From positions 6,109,464-6,173,463 of the forward strand of contig CM055080.1 in NCBI GenBank assembly GCA_029204045.2: a stretch of DNA of 64,000 nucleotides. The letters are read 5' to 3'. Each line of letters opens with the position of its first letter. The first letter of the stretch is position 1. The position numbers and the translations under genes are program-made. The notes under the pieces are model-generated. The model did not search any database and was not told the origin of the DNA. It saw nothing but the letters and a program-made list of their open reading frames with translations. Origin of the DNA: Tillandsia leiboldiana (lineage: Eukaryota > Streptophyta > Magnoliopsida > Poales > Bromeliaceae). This document shows positions 45,138-57,968 of this stretch, piece by piece.

Positions 45138-45386
45138 TCGTCTGTAGAAGCTCCTCGGCTCCACATCCGACGCCAAAACCCTAGTCCAAATTTTTGTATC
45201 TTTTATCTTTTTTTGATTTTCGATTAATTGACCGAGTATTTTGCAAGATCAGCTTCTTGTTTGGATCTCGAAGCCCAATCCGATCCAAACAATCCCTTTT
45301 TTATTTTTTCACTTGCGAGATCGATCGATCCCAGCGAGACTCGCCTGGATCTGATTCCACCCCGTGATTTTTCGGGTCCTTAGCTG
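45138..45386 (+). other. Probable 5' untranslated exon of U1 with leader-intron donor
   Basis: GC-balanced leader downstream of the TATA box, ending CTTAGCTG|GTACATTTTC (GT at 45387). The T-rich DNA that follows looks like a leader intron, as in plant polyubiquitin or elongation-factor genes. No ATG-led protein is present. The gene cannot be named from this leader. The same exon is in U2 (about 47020-47274), U3 (about 56730-56983) and U5 (damaged). Confidence 0.55.
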
Positions 45387-46107
45387 GTACATTTTCTAAA
45401 TTTTTTTATTATTTAATTTAACTAATTTTTATTTGTTTCAATCCTAATTTCCACCGATTTTTGTGAGATTTCTATCGATTTTTGCAAAATTTGTTTTGTT
45501 TTTTCGATCTGCCGCATATATTTGTTCGAATTTGCAAACACACTCTGTCCCAAAACCACATTTTCTCAATGTTTTGAGGCAATTTCTACGTTTGCGAGAT
45601 GGATTTGAAATTTGATTTTCGATTCAACCCTTTTCGTCCGTGGGGGCGTTGCTGCGATGATCTTTGCGGAGATATGGTTGGATTACATTTTTTTTTTTTT
45701 CTTTTTTTAGGTTCATTTTATATAGCTTCTAATAAACATATCCAATATTAAATATATTCATATTTATTTTTTAAAAAAGTTTAAATTATTCATATGTATG
45801 TCCCTACAGTAAATATTATTATTATTATTATTTAAAAAAATATTATATTTAATTATAATTATAAAATATATTTGTAAGGATAAGATTGAGATATGAACAA
45901 ATATGAAAAATTAAACTTTATAGGGTATATATTTGTTATTTGATATATTTTTTATTTTTTTAAAAAAATTCATTTCTTTTTATTTATTTGAAATATATTA
46001 AATTTGAAGTTTTTGTCAGTTTTTGAGTAATTTAAATTTATGGAAATAAGAATAAAATATGAGTTTTTTTTTTTCTAAACCTAGATGTAAGGATGAGTTT
46101 TTTTTTT

Positions 46108-48151
46108 ACTAGGCTTGATATATATTGTAGGTTGTGGAAACAGGTTTTATAAATCAGTTCTCAGACTCATTGCTTACCAATTTGTACATTTTCATTGATA
46201 ATTCCCTGCTATAATTATGTGATCATTTGAAAAATCTAACATCTTTTGCAACTATACTTTCTATAGTTACTTATGAGGGGATTTGGATTGTATTATAAAT
46301 TTATTAAAGATATTTGTACTTAGTTTGAGTGACCCCTCACCATACCCCCACCCTTAGATGGTGGGGGTGTGAGATGTACACCCCTTTCGGAGTATACATG
46401 TAGTATTTTTCTTTTTTTTTACTCCTATATTTTTTAAATATAAAATATAAAATATATATTTTTAAAATTCACTATATGTATTAGGAATGCTCCATTATCT
46501 ACTGTAATATTATTTACAATTAATGGGAAAAAAAATAAGAAAATTTGAAAAGTCTTACATCTTTTAGATAAATATAATAAACCTAGAGAAAGTATAGACG
46601 AAAATTATAAATAAATACTTTGCGGTTCGACATAGGTCGAGCTGTCTAAGGATGGCAGAGCGGTGCGACGGAAGAGATGGCACAGTACGAAAGGCAACCT
46701 CAACGAAAAAAAAATAATAATTATGGTTAAATTTTTTTAAAATTATGTAAATAAAAATATTAAAAATATATGTACGGGTATTTGTAGATATCACGGAATG
46801 CCCAAACCTAATTAAATAGATGCTCATTCGTTTTATTTATAAATTTTTAAATAAAAAAAATTAATATTTATCACCACAAATTTACAATAAACCGCAGCAA
46901 TCCGGAGAAATTTCCACAATAACGTAGGGGCAGTTTTGTAAAAATAAAATCAAAACCCCACCTGCTCAAAAACCCTAAACCCCTCCCCTATAAATAAATA
47001 CTATCCCCCTTTCTCTTTCTCGTCGTCTGTAGAAGCTCCTCGGCTCCACATCCGACGCCAAAACCCTAGTCCAAATTTTTGTATCTTTTATCTTTTTTTG
47101 ATTTTCGATTAATTGACCGAGTATTTTGCAAGATCAGCTTCTTGTTTGGATCTCGAAGCCCAATCCGATCCAAACAATCCCTTTTTTATTTTTTCACTTG
47201 CGAGATCGATCGATCCCAGCGAGACTCGCCTGGATCTGATTCCACCCTGTGATTTTCCGGGTCCTTCTTAGCTGGTACATTTTCTAAATTTTTTTATTAT
47301 TTAATTTAACTAATTTTTATTTGTTTCAATCCTAATTTCCACCGATTTTTGTGAGATTTCTATCGATTTTTGTAAAATTTGTTTTGTTTTTTCGATCTGC
47401 TGCATATATTTGTTCGAATTTGCAAACACACTCTGTCCCAAAACCACCTTTTCTCAATGTTTTGAGGCAATTTCTACGTTTGCGAGATGGATTAGAAATT
47501 TGATTTTCGATTCAACCCTTTTCGTCCGTGGGGGAGTTGCTGCGATGATCTTTGCGGAGATATGGTTGGATTACATTTTTTTTTTTTTTTAGGTTAATTC
47601 TATATAGCGTCGAATAAACGTATCCAATATTAAATATATTCATATTTATTTTATAAAAAAGTTTAAATTATTCATATATATGTCCCTACAGTAAATATTA
47701 TTATTATTATTATTTTAAAAAATATTATATTTAATTATAATTATAAAATATATTTGTAAGGATAAGATTGAGATATGAACAAATATGAAAAATTAAACTT
47801 TATAGGTTATATATTTGTTATTTGATATTTTTTTATTTTTTTAAAAAAATTCATTTCTTTTTATTTATTTGAAATATATTAAATTTGAAGTTTTTGAGTA
47901 ATTAAATTTATGGAAATAAGAATAAAATATGAGTTTTTTTTTTTTCTTAACCTAGATTTAAGAAAATGTCAAAATATATATTGAAATTAAACTTTGGAAC
48001 CATAATTCTACAAATTTTATCATCTATTCATGCAAATTATTAAATTTTAAAATGTAGTTATTTTGTTTTCTATTTTGTTGATTTAAATTAATTAAAATTG
48101 GTTGAATGGTAAGTGTAAAATGTTTGGTTTTGTATTTAATTGTTAGAAATC
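46108..48151 (+). repeat. Promoter/leader unit U2
   Basis: Complete unit starting ACTAGGCTTGAT. It includes the MITE-like hairpin, the telo-box, TATAAATA at 46989-46996, the leader, donor and about 870 bp of intron-like DNA ending GTTAGAAATC, where LTR B is inserted. Offset to U1 is 1886 bp. Confidence 0.88.
46989..46996 (+). promoter_or_regulatory. TATA box of U2
   Basis: TATAAATA preceded by AAACCCTAAACCCC, as in U1. Leader and donor sequences downstream are conserved. Confidence 0.75.
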
Positions 48152-51100
48152 TGTCACGCCCCGAGTTTTAAAATCCAGTCTAATTTTTTTTTTTTTTTTT
48201 TTAAATCAGAGTTTGCAAAACCGGGCGTAATAGACCGCCACACATATAGGAAATCCTCTATCCAAACGGACAGAGTCTTCCCTATAAATGCACGGCTAGG
48301 CAAGTACAATATCATATAATCGGAGATCAAGTACATATCTTAACTAAACCAACAACTTAATTAACTGACTTAAACAAACCAAAACTAAGCATGATAATAG
48401 TAACTCTTTAACATCAGTTTTAAACATCATAATAAAACAAAAAACTAAAGTATTAAGATGTCATAATAAGCTGCTAATAATCACAATCTCAAAATCTCAG
48501 ATAGGTCATCAGGGGGACTGCTTTATTGTGACAGCCTCACTCGTACGTCCCGACATCCCTCCACCCGACGGACCTGAAAAATGGTCACCCAGGGGGTGTG
48601 AGATACAACGACAGTGTATCCCAGTGGGCACGACGAGCCGAGAAATAGCTAATCGTACCTACTAGGTACTAAAATCTGCGGATAGTAACTGGTCAGTGGA
48701 TAAAAGCTGAATAACCAAATAACAGGTCTACTGATAGTCAAGTATACTGAACAGAAGCTGAAAAATCAGACAATAGGTCTACTGATAATCAAGTATACTG
48801 ATCACAAGATGAAATAAGTAGAAATGTCTACTGCAGATAATCAACCATGATGACAGGAGTATAACTGTAGATATCAAATAAATGCTGATAGTCATGATAT
48901 GACTGTAATAATCAAGCAAGAAACTGAGCAGATAGGGTACAAAATAAATAGCTATAGATGACAGAGTATGATAATAAGAGTTATGCGTCAAGAATAGAAA
49001 CTCAAGTACCCAATCATATGCCACTATCGGTCTCACAGAACCTTAGGCAATGCCACTGATCCGCACCCTATCGGCTGACATAACCCTGCACTCACAGATG
49101 CAATCGGGGGCTCACGGGTCCTTCCTCTAGACCACTTTACCGGTAAAGAACACTATGACGGTGGCCAAACCGTCAGTGTACGTGAAGTACAGCAGTGCGT
49201 GGCGATCATAATGCTATGCTCAAGCTTGCGGTCTAATGACCGGGTAGTCGGCAACAAGCCGAGATCCCAACAGGGAAGCAACTATCTGTATATATCAATC
49301 ACGGGTCTATCATGCATATCTGAATATAAAAGCAAGTATCTCTGGATATAAATGCAGAATATAACAAGTGACAGATATGACAGAAATCAACAGGCATGAT
49401 CAGACCATGAAAATCTACTGTACTAAGATATAAAACTGACGAGCATGTATACAGGATATGTCCAAGGAAATCAATGTCTATCATGTAAGAATATATGGCA
49501 TATAGGCAAAATCATCAGGGCTAAATCAAGAACAGGTGTCCGACTGGACTAAAGCAACCAGAGGGCCGAAAAGATAAAGCCCGGACCGAAGATAACCCAC
49601 CTCAATGTAGGCCGATCCCGACTCCCGCACTACTGGGAGGCTGGTGCTGAACTGCTGGGCCCTGAACAAAAACTGTAATCAGAAACAGACTCACTCATAC
49701 CCATCCCGACAACACTATACTAATCTAACGCTCGTACGGGGGAATTTAGCCGAAATCAGGCTTTTACCGAAATTCCCGGAAAACTACTGAATCCAATCTC
49801 GATCCGCCAACGGTCTAACAATATCCAAATATCGTCCAACTACACCTGCTGACCCTAAACATCATAATTTTGATGTTCGGGTGGACAGGGACCAAATCAT
49901 AATTTCCTGCATCGAAATATTGCTATAAATACACCTTTATAACCGTTTGTTTCGACTCGTTCTTCCAAACCAGGAAGCCGTTGACCACGCCGTAAATTAT
50001 AGCGCGTAGGTTTCGACGCGACAAAGTTCATGCTCACTGGTTTGGGCTGGCACGAGGCCCGAGGGCAAAGTTGGCCCATAAAACCTAAGTCCACATTAGC
50101 CACTATGCTACATCAATTAAACTACACATGCAACCATGGAATTAAAGAGAGCATCATGCTCAGCGAGGTCAGATAAGTGAAGGGCTCACCTCAGGCACGT
50201 CGGAGACCGGCCGGAGAGATCGCCGGAGCGAGGTGGTGTAATCTCCAATAAGGCAAGAGCTCGGTTTGGCCCAACCTTGCTCCAGTCGGGTTCAAGGTGC
50301 GATCTGAAGCAAGAAGCAGTGAGAGGCTGAACCCAGATGAGGCTCGATCCCGACCCGACCCAACGCCGGCGGCTCCGGGCGGCAGCTGGCCGGAATTAAA
50401 GCTCCTCGGTCACCCTAAATGCATGCATGCAAACTTCGGTAAGTAGGGCTACTAGGCTACATGCAAAGGCATTTATGGAATGCCCTCGACCATGAAACGT
50501 TACCTGGGTGGTTGGCCGGTGACCAGGAGCGGCGGCGACGGCCGGCGGTGGAGTTCGGGTTACCACCCGGTGCAACCACAGAAGTCAGAACCCTTACGTT
50601 CAAACTTTCATGCAAATGCATGAAGAAGTTCCTCTCACCCCAGAGAACTCACCCGAGTGCTTGGACGGTGGTTAGGGGCGGCGGCGACGTCCGGCGACCA
50701 AGCCCAACCGAGCTCGGTGAGGATGAAGGTGCTCTAATGGTGGATTCCGACCCGAAGCACGAGAGGCCCTCCAACTTGGATCAAATGGTCCCTCTTGGTG
50801 CTACGGTGCTTGCCAAGTCGATGGCCAGCAACGCGGGTGGGCGGCGGCGCCGGATGGCAAAGATCGACCGAGGAAGAAGATGACCCGATTCTAGGGCAAG
50901 CCCGTACGCCCTCGATCCTTAGCCGATCGACACCAAACTTGATGGAACCCTTGCAGTCGTCAAGAGGAAGAAATCCAACGGTTAAGATCTGGATTCCAAC
51001 GGTTGGATGAAGCCGCGCCCAAGATCGGCCAAGATGCGGTTTTCCGGTGAGATGTTGCTCCCGCCAGCAACAGGGTCGACGGCGGCGACTCGGGCTTCAC

Positions 51101-52308
51101 CAAGTTGGTCCTCTCAACATCAGGAAACTACCACATCGGTCTTTGGGCCATTTAAAATAAAAGGGTTGCAAGAACTCACCTCGTCGGAAAAAGAAAGAAG
51201 AAGGAGATTCTCCGCCGGCGGCGCGCGGCGGTGCAAGGTGTCGGAAACACCTCGGCTGGGTCTCACAGGCACAGAGGAGATTCCAGAAGAAGTCTGGTGC
51301 AAGATGAGATCCTCTCGTTGCTTCCTACTCCAACCCAACCAAGATCTAAGCTTCTCCTTTGTTTCTTCTTCTTCTCCGGCGAGAGGAGGCGGCGGCCGGC
51401 GGCGTTCGGTCGTGAAAGGAGCAGAGGGAGGTGAAGAGGTCGACTATGGTGGCTGGGTGCAAGATTCTCTGGGTTTAGGGTTTGTTAAAGAGAAACCCTA
51501 GTGCAACTTTTATATACAAATGCAATAAAATGCATTTAGGTCCCTCCACATTGCAAATTCTGCTCCAAGTCCCTCACAGCATGTTCCTCTCACACAATAG
51601 TCCCTCTCCGTGAAGTAGCATGGATTTCGGAGCATAAAATATATGGTCTCATGTGCAAAATACTACATTTTCTGCCCTTTTCACGCTTTTCGAGGCAAAA
51701 GAGTCGCCAAACAAAAAAACGGACTTTGCCACGACGTCCGGCTCGACGAAACCTATCAGGTAGCGATTTTGGTTCGATAAATTTGAGCTTCATAAATTTA
51801 AAAATCCATCTTATACTGTAAATTAAACAGTTCGGCACGCTTTACGACGCTTTAGACTCGTCAAACGCAGATTTTGTCAGCGCCACTGCGCTTAGAACGA
51901 CGACGCCATTGAAATCGACTATCTGGATCGTCAGATCCGGACTCCAAACGATCGATCGGTCGATGTTGGTTGGCGAGGGAATTAAGTCAGTAGGTTACTA
52001 TTCATTGGCACTATTCACTTAAGTCACGGTTTCCGTCCGCTTTTTCGCTGATTTCTGTACGATCCGACCGTCGGATCAAAAATCGAGTTGTATCATTCTT
52101 CATCGATTCGACGAGACGGTCGCACTGACGATTTCGGATTTTCGAGATCAGACTCGGATATGAAAGGCGGAAATAGTGCTCCGAAAACTGTGCGACTTGC
52201 ACACCGGTAAATGATCAATTAGGTCACTTTGCTCTTTCGAATTCAAAATCAACTTGAATTTCATTTTTTTCTTTTATTTATTAAAAAATAAAAATTCTGA
52301 TTATTACA
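48152..52308 (-). mobile_element. LTR B, 4.16 kb (minus strand)
   Basis: Left end TGTCACGCCCCGAG; right end, reverse-complemented, TGTAATAATCAG. It carries both halves seen in C and no pol, so it is probably a solo LTR. On the minus strand, TATATAAAAG (51518-51509) is followed by CTAGGGTTTC and a GC-rich leader with donor CGAG|GTGAGT near 51179. The flanks are AAATC (left) and AAGTT (right): two transitions apart, compatible with a decayed AAGTC duplication but not proof. Plus-strand frames (140, 71 and 164 residues at 50461-51501) have no recognisable domains. Confidence 0.8.
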
Positions 52309-53393
52309 AAGTTGAATATGATAATTGTGTTTACTTTTATCATTAAAAGTAAAACTTGATGATAAGAAAAGTAATCTTAATAAATTGAATTGGAGTATAA
52401 ATTTACATGGTTAAGTGAGAAATTTGTAGAGCTTGAAAAAAATTAAATTTTTCGTAAATGAGTAAAAATTTATATATGATTTTGAAATTCAATGATTTTA
52501 AAGTTTAAAAAACTGAAGTGTGTTAGCTATACCAGTTGATTAATACATTGCATGGAGAATAAGAATGATTTTACTTATAATTTGGAAATAATTTGTATAT
52601 ATAATTAAACATAAAGTTTCATATAATTATTATCTCCTATATTTTTAAAAGCATGATTGGTAGGGTTTGGTTTGGATAATATTTGTTTTCTAGGGTTGGT
52701 GTAATATAATATTGAGGGATAAAATTGATATTAGGAATAGATTTAGGGATGTTTTTAAAATTTGGTTTGTAAGATTAGGATAATAGTGGTCTCCTAACGG
52801 GACGAAATATAATTTAAGTTGTGATAAAAAGAAATAAATATAAAAATAAAAAAAATATATATAACTGTGAAAATTTTACAAGCATAAAATATTTTAAGCT
52901 GCAAAACTCTGGCCCAATAAAGAATTTGGCTAGTGAAGAATCAACAATTATTGGGCAAACGGATTGGTTGGGCAATATGGGGTCATCATATTTATAGTGA
53001 TTTATTTTGTTTATATAAATTTCACACATAATATTTATATATATAATTTGTGAAAAAAATATAATATAATTTATTATATAATGTAGTGTTCGTATTCATA
53101 AATTTATAGATAACTTGTGAGTACCTGTGGCCGTCAAATGATTTACGCATAGCTAGAGAATACTTGAAAAAGAAGTAGAATTAGGATATGTTTGACAAAC
53201 TTTTTGATATAGAGTAATAGATTAAATTATTTTATTTTGTATTTTTTTTAGTTAGTTTGTTTGGAAAAATCAATTAAGTAAACAATTAGTAATTTTAGGA
53301 TAAAAAAAATAATTAGTTAGATGCTTTTTTTATAAAAAAAAAAATAATAGTTTATTCGTCTTCCCCACTTTTTTTTTTTATGGAAAAAAACTA
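52309..53393. other. AT-rich DNA right of LTR B
   Basis: No gene recognised. It may be the continuation of the leader-intron-like DNA interrupted by B. Confidence 0.5.
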
Positions 53394-53530
53394 AATGTAC
53401 ACCCCCAAGGGATGTACATCTCACACCCCCATCCAGCTAAGGATGGGGATGTTTTTTAGGGGTCTAAAAAACATTCCCACCCTTAGCTGGGTGGGGGTGT
53501 TGGTGTATCCCAAGGTGTACATGTAGCATT
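53394..53530. mobile_element. Foldback MITE, about 137 bp
   Basis: Two arms of about 65 bp are inverted copies: left 'gtacatctcacaccccca ... cagctaaggatggggatg ttttttag', right 'ctaaaaaacattcccaccct tagctg ... gtgtac'. The central spacer is about 4 bp. No coding capacity. The outer 'gtgtacatgtagcatt' and 'ggtgtgagatgtacaccc' resemble the small hairpins in units U1, U2, U3 and U5. Confidence 0.8.
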
Positions 53531-55833
53531 CCTTTTTTTATTTTTCCTTCGTTTTTTTTTTCGTCCTTCTATATTTCTATTTTCTTTTTTCTTTTCTCTT
53601 TCTCTCTTTCTCTACTCGCAACGACTTTTCTTGATTTCTTTTTTTGTTTTATTGTTTTTGTTTTAAACGTTGAGAGAGTGACAATAAAAAAAAATAAAAT
53701 TTATAATATTTTAAAATTTATAATGAAACAATATATAATTGACACTTTGTTTTTAGGGAAGAATAGATTGCTTACTTAGTTGCATATAGATTGACACATG
53801 CTGAAGAAAAGACGTTAATTTCTGAAATGGTTTCCTACTGAAAATAGTATGCAACTTACCCATTCTCCAATACTAAAGAAGATGTGTGCATACTATGCAT
53901 CAATCAATCTGAGTCTCTTTCTGCATGTTCTTCCCAGATTTGTTTATTTGTTTTTTCCTTTACTGGTCTATGTCAGTCCTCCTATTTGGTTTGCTACTGC
54001 GGCACTCCGCTCTATAATTTGTGGGTTCGTTATTTTAGATGATTAACAAAATACAAATTTAAACAAGTTGGGATACAATGTTGCCTTCTTAAACAAGAAG
54101 CTTAAGAGACAAGTTGTAGTAAAATGCTGTCTATTATGTAGCTTGGGATATGATGTTGCCTTCTTAAACAAGAAACTTAAGAGACAAGTTGTAGTAAAAT
54201 GCTATCTTTTATGTAGGTTGACGTTCATTACCTTTTTACTTTTTTGGGCAATGATGATGGTGCAGGAAAAACTAACTATGGAAGGCCTCTTTGGGCAACC
54301 AGTTAGGGATGATCGTTCAATCTATTGGAGCTTATTTGCTCGGAAAGTACTTTGGAATAATCTATACGTTTCTACATTTGCTAAATCTCAAAAGATTGCT
54401 GTCACAGTGTGTCATGCTCTCCTTTCTTTCCCTAAACCGCCCAAATCATTTCCTCTTTTACTTCTGTATTTGCTATAGTTGCATCCAATTTCTCTACTCA
54501 TTATTTTCATGTTCATGATGCATACGAGGCGTGGCTTTGGATGACTTGCTCTTTAATACGAAAGAGCTAATCTATACATAATGATTGATTTGGTGGGAAA
54601 TTGGTTATGCTTCTAGTCTCACATCATTACCTGCATATATTTCTGAGCCCTCCCCCCCCCTTCCCCCCTCCTCCTTAATAAAAAAAAAAAAGAAGTGACT
54701 CCTTACCTATAATTATGTTGAGTGGTGCTTGCTTTCTACTATGTTCCAAATGCTATCTTATACATTGCTTCAATTGGCGCCAGAATTGTTTGACTTCAGT
54801 TTTTTGCTGTCCATGCTTTGCACTACGTACATTGTTGGCCTCCTAATTATGGTGTAAGTTAGTGGTAGGATGCAATTAAATACTTGCAAATAAGTTGTAG
54901 GATGCACTTAAAAATTTGGGAATGAATTCCGTTGTTCTTGCTTTCATTCTTTTCTACAAATTTTCGTGTTTACGATGGTGAGTCCTCGCTTTAATATTGG
55001 GTGCAGCTAATGTGGATTGCATTTACCTCAATTGCCTGCTGTTGTTTACTGTATTTTCTTCAGAGTATTCTCTTTATTTTTGATTGTCATGTATAAGCTG
55101 TGCTTTCCTTTCTTTTTTTTTTTTATCTAATCTTTCAATGGAAATTCGAAGAGTTAAAGCTTCGTTTGTTGCTCAAAATATGTGGCAAAGTGATCATTGT
55201 TGTTCTTTCTCTTGATTCAAATATTGGGTTTAAAATAAGCAAAATTAACTATTTTCCTTAAAACTGTGGTTTGGTATAGAAAGAATGAAATACTTGAAAT
55301 AGACCTGTGCTCGGGCATAGAACAATTTCTTCTATTGTGCATCCTCAATTGATGCAATCGCAGATGTTTCAGTTGTTCGTGCTATTACCTTAATGCTGCT
55401 TCTACCTTACTACAGGAAAAAACGAAACCAAGACGGCAAACTATCGAATTAGGGTGATTGGAGGTTGGTGCAGTATAAGTTACTCGGTACTTAGCTACTA
55501 CGCTCCGCGTAGGGTATGCTCTTTTCACCTGCTTACTTTTTGTTGCATAATTTCATGTGTTTGAAACTTACAATTCTCTGTGTAGATGTGTATAATTTTT
55601 AAACAGGAAATCTTATAATTAGAATTGTTCGTTCGACAGTTTTATACAACACCTTTCTATATTTAGTCTGTACTCATTTGTTTGATTGCTTATGTTTTGT
55701 TTGTTATTGCCGCGTTCTTTTAATTACAATTCTAGATATGTGCATGTCGTCCAAATTGTTTATTTCTATAGTTGCTTATTAGGGGGGTTGGATTACATTA
55801 TAAATTTATTAAGGATTTTTGTATTTAATTTTT
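53531..55833. other. Non-coding stretch before U3
   Basis: No gene recognised. It has one copy of the dispersed repeat core (54245-54330: 'gggcaatgatgatg ... ggaaggcct ... gggcaacca') and a C-run near 54648-54668. The 136- and 75-residue frames at 54068-54518 show no family features. The end (55765-55833) duplicates sequence found inside U3 (about 55990-56055). Confidence 0.5.
54068..54217. repeat. 75-bp tandem duplication
   Basis: Two copies at 54068 and 54143 ('ttgggata..atgttgccttc', then 'ttaaacaagaa.cttaagag', then 'acaagttgtagtaaaatgct'). They are about 93% identical by eye. The period is the same as at 9830. Confidence 0.88.
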
Positions 55834-57872
55834 ACTAGGCTTGATATTTATTGTAGGTTGTGGAAACAGGTTTTATAAATCAGTTCTCAGACTCATTGCT
55901 TACCAATTTGTACATTTTCATTGATAATTTCCTGCTATAATTATGTGATCATTTGAAAAATCTAACTTCTTTTGCAACTATACTTTCTATAGTTACTTAT
56001 GAGGGGATTTGGATTGTATTATAAATTTATTGAAGATATTTGTACTTAGTTTGAGTGACCCCTCACCATACCCCCACCCTTAGATGGTGGGGGTGTGAGA
56101 TGTACACCCCTTTCGGAGTATACATGTAGTATTTTTCTTTTTTTTTACTCCTATATTTTTTAAATATAAAATATAAAATATATATTTTTAAAATTTACTA
56201 TATGTGTTAGGAATGCTCCTATATTATTTACAATTAATGGGAAAAAAAAATAAGAAAATCTGAAAAGTCTTACATTTTTTAGATAAATATAATAAACCTA
56301 GAGAAAGTATAGACGAAAATTATAAATAAATACTTTGCGGTTCGACATAGGTCGAGCTGTCTAAGGATGGCAGAGCGGTGCGACGGAAGAGATGGCACAG
56401 TACGAAAGGCGACCTCAACAAAAAAATAAAATAAATTATGGTTAAATTTTTTTAAAATTATGTAAATAAAAATATTAAAAATATATGTACGGGTATTTGT
56501 AGATATCACGGAATGCCCAAACCTAATTAAATAGATGCTCATTCGTTTTATTCATAAATTTTTAAATAAAAAAATTAATATTTATCACCACAAATTTACA
56601 ATAAACCACAGCAATCCGGAGAAATTTCCACAACAACGTAGGGGCAGTTTTGTAAAATCAAAACCCCACCCGCTCAAAAACCCTAAACCCCTCCCCTATA
56701 AATAAATACTCTCCTCCTTTCTCTTTCTCGTCGTCTGTAGAAGCTCCTCGGCTCCACATCCGACGCCAAAACCCTAGTCCAAATTTTGTATCTTTTATCT
56801 TTTTTTGATTTTCGATTAATTGACCGAGTATTTAGCAAGATCAGCTTCTTGTTTGGATCTCAAAGCCCAATCCGATCCAAACAATCCCTTTTTTATTTTT
56901 TCACCTTGCGAGATCGATCGATCCCAGCGAGACTCGCCTAGATCTGAATCCACTCTGTGATTTTCCGGGTCCTTCTTAGCCGGTACATTTTCTAAATTTT
57001 TTTATTATTTAATTTAACTAATTTTAATTTGTTTCAATCCTAATTTCCACCGATTTTTGTGAGATTTCTATCGATTTTTGTAAAATTTGTTTTGTTTTTT
57101 CGATCTGCTGCATATATTTGTTCGAATTTGCAAACACACTCTGTCCCAAAACCACCTTTTCTCAATGTTTTGAGGCAATTTCTACGTTTGCGAGATGGAT
57201 TTGAAATTTGATTTTCGATTCAACCCTTTTCGTCCGTGGGGGAGTTGCTGCGATGATCTTTGCGGAGATATGGTTGGATTACATTTTTTTTTCTTTTTTT
57301 AAGGTTAATTTTATATAGCTTTGAATAAACATATCCAATATTAAATATATTCATATTTATTTTATAAAAAGTTTAAATTATTCATATGTATGTCCCCTAC
57401 AGTAAATATTATTATTATTATTATTGTAAAAAATATTATATTTAATTATAATTATAAAATATATTTGTAAGGATAAGATTGAGATATGAACAAATATGAA
57501 AAATTAAACTTTATAGGTTATATATTTGTTATTTGATATATTTTTTATTTTTTTAGAAAAATTCATTTCTTTTTATTTATTTGAAATATATTAAATTTGA
57601 AGTTTTTGTCAGTTTTTGAGTAATTTAAATTTATGGAAATAAGAATAAAATATGAGTTTTTTTTTTCTAAACCTAGATTTAAGAAAATGTCACAATATAT
57701 ATTGAAATTAAACTTTGGAACCATAATTCTAAAAATTTTATCATCTATTCATGCAAATTATTAAATTTTAAAATGTAGTTATTTTGTTTTCTATTTTGTT
57801 GATTTAAATTAATTAAAATTGGTTGAATGGTAAGTGTAAAATGTTTGGTTTTGTATTTAATTGTTAGAAATC
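55834..57872 (+). repeat. Promoter/leader unit U3
   Basis: Full unit, collinear with U2 from ACTAGGCTTGAT to GTTAGAAATC. TATAAATA is at 56697-56704 with the telo-box just upstream. It ends at the same base where B is inserted in U2, and carries the first 96 bp of a B copy, so it derives from a duplication made after the B insertion. Confidence 0.88.
56697..56704 (+). promoter_or_regulatory. TATA box of U3
   Basis: TATAAATA after AAACCCTAAACCCC; the arrangement and the leader are conserved with U1 and U2. Confidence 0.75.
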
Positions 57873-57902
57873 TGTCACGCCCCGAGTTTTAAATCCAGTC
57901 TA

Positions 57903-57934
<32 letters not shown>

Positions 57935-57968
57935 GAGTTCGCAAAAAGCGGGCGTAACAGACCGCCAC
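57873..57968 (-). mobile_element. Truncated copy of the LTR B end
   Basis: TGTCACGCCCCGAG ... T-run ... 'taaatcagagtt.gcaaaa', then 'gggcgtaa.agaccgccac', collinear with 48152-48242. It stops there and runs directly into the start of LTR C. Confidence 0.88.

Larger units (their letters stand above)
44331..46107 (+). repeat. Promoter/leader unit U1
   Basis: First of five copies of a segment with an upstream AT-rich part, small MITE-like hairpin (about 44440-44516), telo-box, TATA box, leader and intron start. Its body is highly similar to U2-U5. It lacks the first 109 bp seen in U2 (starting ACTAGGCTTGAT), so its left edge is truncated at 'atgtgatcatttg'. It ends with a deletion relative to U2: 'cctagatgtaaggatgag' leads straight into the next unit. 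Confidence 0.85.

Noticed and set aside
55486..55505. Second Helitron-type hairpin (CTACGC-TCC-GCGTAG)
   Set aside because: A 6-bp stem is present, but no CTAG or similar terminus follows at 5-12 bases.
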